DNA of 19,261 nt from Alphaproteobacteria bacterium (GTDB lineage Bacteria > Pseudomonadota > Alphaproteobacteria > UBA828). The notes under the pieces are model-generated. The model was given only the letters and a program-made list of their open reading frames with translations. It was not told where the DNA came from and ran no database searches. This document shows positions 16,494-19,261 of this stretch, one piece after another; the stretch's first letter is position 1, and each line of letters opens with the position of its first letter. Position numbers and translations under genes: made by a program. The stretch is taken from contig JAUVWK010000012.1 in the NCBI GenBank assembly GCA_030604165.1, forward strand, positions 1 to 19,261, in the 5' to 3' direction.

Positions 16494-17741
16494 ATGCCCG
16501 CCGTCTCGCCCTTGGCGCCCGCTGAATTTCCGGCCCTGCCGGCGGTCGCCGGGGTGCGTCTCGCCGCCGCCGCCGCCGGCGTGCATTATCGCGGGCGGCG
16601 TGACCTGCTGCTCGCCACCTTCGCGCCGGACACCGCGGTGGCGGGGGTGCTGACCCGTTCGCAAACCGCGGCCGCTCCGGTGCAATGGTGCCGCGCGGCG
16701 CTGGCGGGCGGCCGGGCCAGCGCGCTCGTGGTCAATGCCGGCAACGCCAATGCCTTCACCGGCGCGCCCGGGGTCGCGGCGGTCAAGCGCACCGCCCGCG
16801 CCGCGGCCCGCTTGGTCGGCGGACCGGCCGGCCGGGTGTTCATCGCCTCGACCGGGGTGATCGGCGAGCCGCTCGCGGACGCGCGCCTCACGCGGGCCCT
16901 GCCGGCCCTGCACGCGCGCCTCGTCGAAGAGGCCTCGGGCAACGCTGCCTGGGAAGACGCCGCGCGGGCCATCATGACCACCGATACCTATGCCAAGGGC
17001 GCCACCCGGCGCGCCCGCATCGGCGGGGTTTCGGTAACCATCAACGGCATCGCCAAGGGCTCCGGCATGATCGCGCCCGACATGGCGACCATGCTGGCCT
17101 TCATCTTTACCGACGCGCGCCTGCCGGCGCCGCTCCTCCAGGCCGTGCTCAGGCGGGCCAATGGGCGCTCGTTCAATGCCATCACCGTGGACGGCGACAC
17201 CTCCACCAGCGACACCTGCCTGCTGTTCGCCAGCGGTGCCGGTGCGGCGCATCCCGCGATCCGCCGGGCGGGCGATCCGCGGCTCAAGGATTTTCGCGCC
17301 CAGCTCGAGGCGCTGATGGTGGACTTGGCGCAACAGATCGTGCGCGACGGCGAGGGCGCCGGCAAATTCGTCGCGGTGACGGTCTCGGGCGCGGCGAGCG
17401 AGCCGGCGGCGCGGCGCCTGGCGTTTGCCGTCGCCAATTCGCCCCTGGTGAAAACCGCGATCGCCGGGGAAGATCCCAATTGGGGGCGCATCGTCATGGC
17501 GCTGGGCAAGGCCGGGCCGGCGCTTGACCAAAGCAAGCTCGCCATTCGCATCGGCGGCGTGCCGGTCGCCCGGGGCGGGCGGGTGCACCCCGATTATCGC
17601 GAGGCCGCCGCGGCCCGGCACATGAAGGGGCGCGAGATCGAGATCGCCATCAGCGTCGGCCGGGGCCGCGGGCGCGCCACGGTTTGGACCTGCGACTTGA
17701 GCCATGGCTATGTCGAAATCAACGCCGACTACCGCACCTGA
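16494..17741 (+). CDS. argJ: Bifunctional ornithine acetyltransferase/N-acetylglutamate synthase
   Basis: Transfers acetyl from N-acetylornithine to glutamate, recycling the acetyl group in arginine synthesis (and, in bifunctional forms, making N-acetylglutamate from acetyl-CoA). The 415-aa precursor is normal in length. It has NAGNANAFTG (81-90), STGVIGEPL (119-127) and the self-cleavage site KGSGMIAPDMATMLAF, in which T199 would be the nucleophile at the new beta-chain N-terminus; VDGDTSTSDT and EDPNWGRIVMALGK follow, with the usual C-terminus YVEINADYRT. Whether it is mono- or bifunctional cannot be decided. ATG 16494 is 31 bases after the parvulin gene; the mutT gene overlaps its 3' end by 38 bases. 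Confidence 0.97.
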   Translation: MPAVSPLAPAEFPALPAVAGVRLAAAAAGVHYRGRRDLLLATFAPDTAVAGVLTRSQTAAAPVQWCRAALAGGRASALVVNAGNANAFTGAPGVAAVKRTARAAARLVGGPAGRVFIASTGVIGEPLADARLTRALPALHARLVEEASGNAAWEDAARAIMTTDTYAKGATRRARIGGVSVTINGIAKGSGMIAPDMATMLAFIFTDARLPAPLLQAVLRRANGRSFNAITVDGDTSTSDTCLLFASGAGAAHPAIRRAGDPRLKDFRAQLEALMVDLAQQIVRDGEGAGKFVAVTVSGAASEPAARRLAFAVANSPLVKTAIAGEDPNWGRIVMALGKAGPALDQSKLAIRIGGVPVARGGRVHPDYREAAAARHMKGREIEIAISVGRGRGRATVWTCDLSHGYVEINADYRT

Positions 17742-18147
17742 GCCGGCCTTGCCGCTGGTGCTGGTGGCCGCCGCCGCGCTGGTCGATGCCGACAACCGCG
17801 TGCTGCTCGCGCAGCGGCCGGCCGGCAAGGCGATGGCGGGCCTGTGGGAGTTTCCGGGCGGCAAGGTGGGCGCGGGCGAAACCCCCGAGCAGGCGCTGGT
17901 GCGCGAGCTGCACGAGGAGCTCGGCATCGAGGTCGAGCCCAGCTGCCTCGCGCCCTTGACCTTCGCCTCGCACGCCTACGAGGCGTTCCACCTGTTGATG
18001 CCGCTTTATGTCTGCCGGGTGTGGCGCGGCATCGTGAGCGCGCGGGAAGGCCAGGCGCTGACCTGGGTGCGGCCCGCGCGCCTCGCCGATTATGCCATGC
18101 CGCCGGCCGATAAGCCGCTCATCGCCATGGTGCGCGACCTGTTATAG
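17704..18147 (+). CDS. mutT: Nudix hydrolase, MutT-like 8-oxo-dGTP diphosphatase
   Basis: A 147-aa Nudix protein. The Nudix box is complete: G-x5-E-x7-REL-x-EE-x-GI in GGKVGAGETPEQALVRELHE followed by ELGI (from about residue 56). LAQRPAGKAMAGLWEFPGGK (just before and into the box) and a C-terminal LTWVRPARLADYAMPPADKP resemble MutT, which hydrolyses 8-oxo-dGTP to keep oxidised guanine out of DNA; another Nudix substrate cannot be ruled out. Two starts are possible, ATG 17704 and ATG 17710; either overlaps the end of argJ (38 or 32 bases), which implies translational coupling. The argJ-mutT pairing is known in alphaproteobacteria. Confidence 0.92.
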   Translation: MAMSKSTPTTAPEPALPLVLVAAAALVDADNRVLLAQRPAGKAMAGLWEFPGGKVGAGETPEQALVRELHEELGIEVEPSCLAPLTFASHAYEAFHLLMPLYVCRVWRGIVSAREGQALTWVRPARLADYAMPPADKPLIAMVRDLL

Positions 18148-18169
18148 GCGCCATGCCGGGGCGGGGCGC
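18148..18169. terminator. GC-rich gap between convergent mutT and methyltransferase genes
   Basis: The 22 bases between the two stop codons begin GCGCC (18148-18152) and end GGCGC (18165-18169), a 5-bp inverted repeat that fills the gap exactly. It could serve as a weak bidirectional terminator; no T-run. Confidence 0.3.
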
Positions 18170-19024
18170 TCAGGCGGCTGGCGGGCACCAGGCCGTGATA
18201 TAGAGCACCTCGAAGGTCGCGGGCACGCGGCCACTAGCGTCGGCGAATCTGTCGCGATAGGCGGCCGCCGCCGCCAACAGGGTCTCGCGTCGGGTGAAGC
18301 AGGGGCGCCGCGCCACGCTGGCGTTGGCCTCCGCCATGCCCCGCAAATCGCGCATCAGCGCCAGCGCGTCGGGGTAGCGCGCGGTGATCCGCTCGCTATC
18401 CACCACCGGCTGATCGTAGCCCGTGCGCAGCAGCAAGGCGCCGACATCGCGCACGTCGGCGAAGGGCGAGACCCGCGGGCTGGCGCCGCCCTCGCGCGCG
18501 GCCTCGGCGCTGAGAAAAGCCTGGCGCAGCTCGCACAAGGTCTCGCCGCCCAGCATGGCGGCGAGCAACAGACCGTCCGGTTTGAGGGCGCGGCGGATTT
18601 GCACCAAGGCGCCCGGCAGGTCGTTGACCCAGTGCAGGCCGAGCACGCTGAGCACCAGATCGAGGCTGGCGGCCTTGAACGGCAGCCATTCCTCGTCCGC
18701 CACCGCACGCGGTCCGCCGCGCGCGCGCGCCCCCATGGCCTCGGACAGATCGCATTGAATAAGCTGCCGGATGCCGCCGCGCCCGGCGACCGCCCGGCCC
18801 ACCGCGCCGTCGTGGCAGGCCAGATCGAGCGCCAGCGGGAAGCGCCGCTTGATGTCGTCGAGGCGCTCGCAGAGGCGCTCGGCCACCTCTCGCTTCAAGA
18901 AGTCGTGCGCGGCGAAGCCGGCGGCGGCGCGCTCGCGATGCCGGCGCACCAGCGCCCGGTCGAACACCAGCCGGGACTCCGGGCCCGGCGCGCCCGCGGC
19001 GGGATCCGCCCTCTCACCTGCCAT
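18170..19024 (-). CDS. SAM-dependent methyltransferase-fold protein, NDUFAF5/BioC-like
   Basis: A 284-aa class I methyltransferase-fold protein. The start region (VFDRALVRRHRERAAAGFAA, then DFLKREVAERLCERLDDIKR) and the fold core ALDLACHDGA (65-74, motif I), CDLSEAM (91-97) and LDLVLSVLGLHWVNDLPGAL (121-140) resemble the family that includes mitochondrial NDUFAF5, which hydroxylates an arginine of complex I subunit NDUFS7, and BioC. NDUFAF5-type is favoured by the N-terminus and by the divergent comF neighbour, a common alphaproteobacterial arrangement. Motif I is degenerate (ACHDG where GCGxG is usual). A TTGATC/TATAGC promoter-like pair ends only 4 bases before the ATG. Confidence 0.85.
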   Translation of the reverse strand: MAGERADPAAGAPGPESRLVFDRALVRRHRERAAAGFAAHDFLKREVAERLCERLDDIKRRFPLALDLACHDGAVGRAVAGRGGIRQLIQCDLSEAMGARARGGPRAVADEEWLPFKAASLDLVLSVLGLHWVNDLPGALVQIRRALKPDGLLLAAMLGGETLCELRQAFLSAEAAREGGASPRVSPFADVRDVGALLLRTGYDQPVVDSERITARYPDALALMRDLRGMAEANASVARRPCFTRRETLLAAAAAYRDRFADASGRVPATFEVLYITAWCPPAA

Positions 19025-19028
19025 GTCA

Positions 19029-19058
19029 GCTATATGACACGATGCGCCCGACGATCAA
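19029..19058 (-). promoter_or_regulatory. Possible promoter of the methyltransferase gene
   Basis: On the minus strand TTGATC (19058-19053), 18 bases, then TATAGC (19034-19029), with the ATG at 19024. If used, transcription would begin at or next to the start codon, a leaderless mRNA. The surrounding GTCATATAGCTGAC is also a near-palindrome. Low support. Confidence 0.25.
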
Positions 19059-19123
19059 AGGCCGACCCGCAGCGCGGCGATCCAGCCTTTCGCCGGTGTG
19101 CATCGCGGCCTTATCCTTGTGCG

Positions 19124-19261
19124 ATGTCGGAACCATTGCGCAGATCGGGGTTTGGGCGATTGGCGCGGTGCGCGCTGCGCGGCGGCCTCGACGCGATATT
19201 GCCGCCGCAATGCAGCGCCTGCCACGCGCCGGTCGACGCGCCGGGGCGCCTCTGCGCCGCC
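19124..19261 (+). CDS. comF: ComF family protein, N-terminal part (truncated by window edge)
   Basis: The first 46 codons of a ComF-like gene. After a basic leader the sequence GLDAILPPQCSACHAPVDAP followed by GRLCAA matches the N-terminal zinc-finger of the ComF family (C-x2-C, then a third cysteine 11 residues on; the fourth would lie beyond the edge). The phosphoribosyltransferase-like domain expected downstream is not in the window. ComF proteins are tied to DNA uptake in competent bacteria but are widespread in others with unclear roles. It is divergent from the methyltransferase gene, 99 bases apart. ATG 19124 is the only in-frame start seen. Confidence 0.85.
   Translation, partial: MSEPLRRSGFGRLARCALRGGLDAILPPQCSACHAPVDAPGRLCAA

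Overview
The window is a high-GC, gene-dense chromosomal segment from an alphaproteobacterium, most likely of the broad Rhodospirillales type. This is inferred from gene content and order: CobT/CobS of the aerobic cobaltochelatase beside a J-domain gene and bolA; aroK-aroB followed by a HlyC/CorC-type gene; xerD near accA; secA divergent from a parvulin gene and argJ-mutT; and an NDUFAF5-like methyltransferase divergent from comF. I recognise this as housekeeping synteny. I see no prophage, insertion sequence, CRISPR array, tRNA or rRNA.

Layout, left to right. Positions 1-1888 (minus strand) hold a J-domain gene, cobS and the 5' part of cobT. bolA (plus, 2035-2310) runs tail-to-tail into a DUF2889 gene, the two sharing a CTAG as overlapping stop codons. 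Minus-strand genes continue to 7012: DUF2889, an AEC-family permease, a DUF21/CBS/CorC membrane protein, aroB and aroK. Read in transcription order this block is aroK-aroB-hlyC-AEC-DUF2889. From a divergent promoter region at about 7013-7183 the plus strand carries a 46-aa single-span membrane microprotein, an overlapping 616-aa exported protein of unknown function, xerD, a malyl-CoA lyase gene (mcl) and accA. A long hairpin lies between convergent accA and secA (minus). The 328-bp gap between secA and the parvulin gene holds the secA promoter and three consecutive inverted repeats. The plus strand then has the parvulin isomerase, argJ and an overlapping Nudix gene (mutT). The window ends with a minus-strand methyltransferase and the first 46 codons of comF.

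Functionally the segment combines cobalamin synthesis (cobST), the shikimate pathway (aroK/aroB), acyl-CoA metabolism (mcl, accA), protein export and folding (secA, PpiC), arginine synthesis (argJ), nucleotide-pool cleaning (mutT) and chromosome dimer resolution (xerD). The least explained part is the microprotein/616-aa pair upstream of xerD, an apparently co-expressed envelope module with no known function. The most striking non-coding elements are the paired TAGAGC...GCTCTA palindromes at 15333-15470 and the 31-bp-arm hairpin at 12316-12393. No dramatic new system is evident; the novelty lies in these smaller items.
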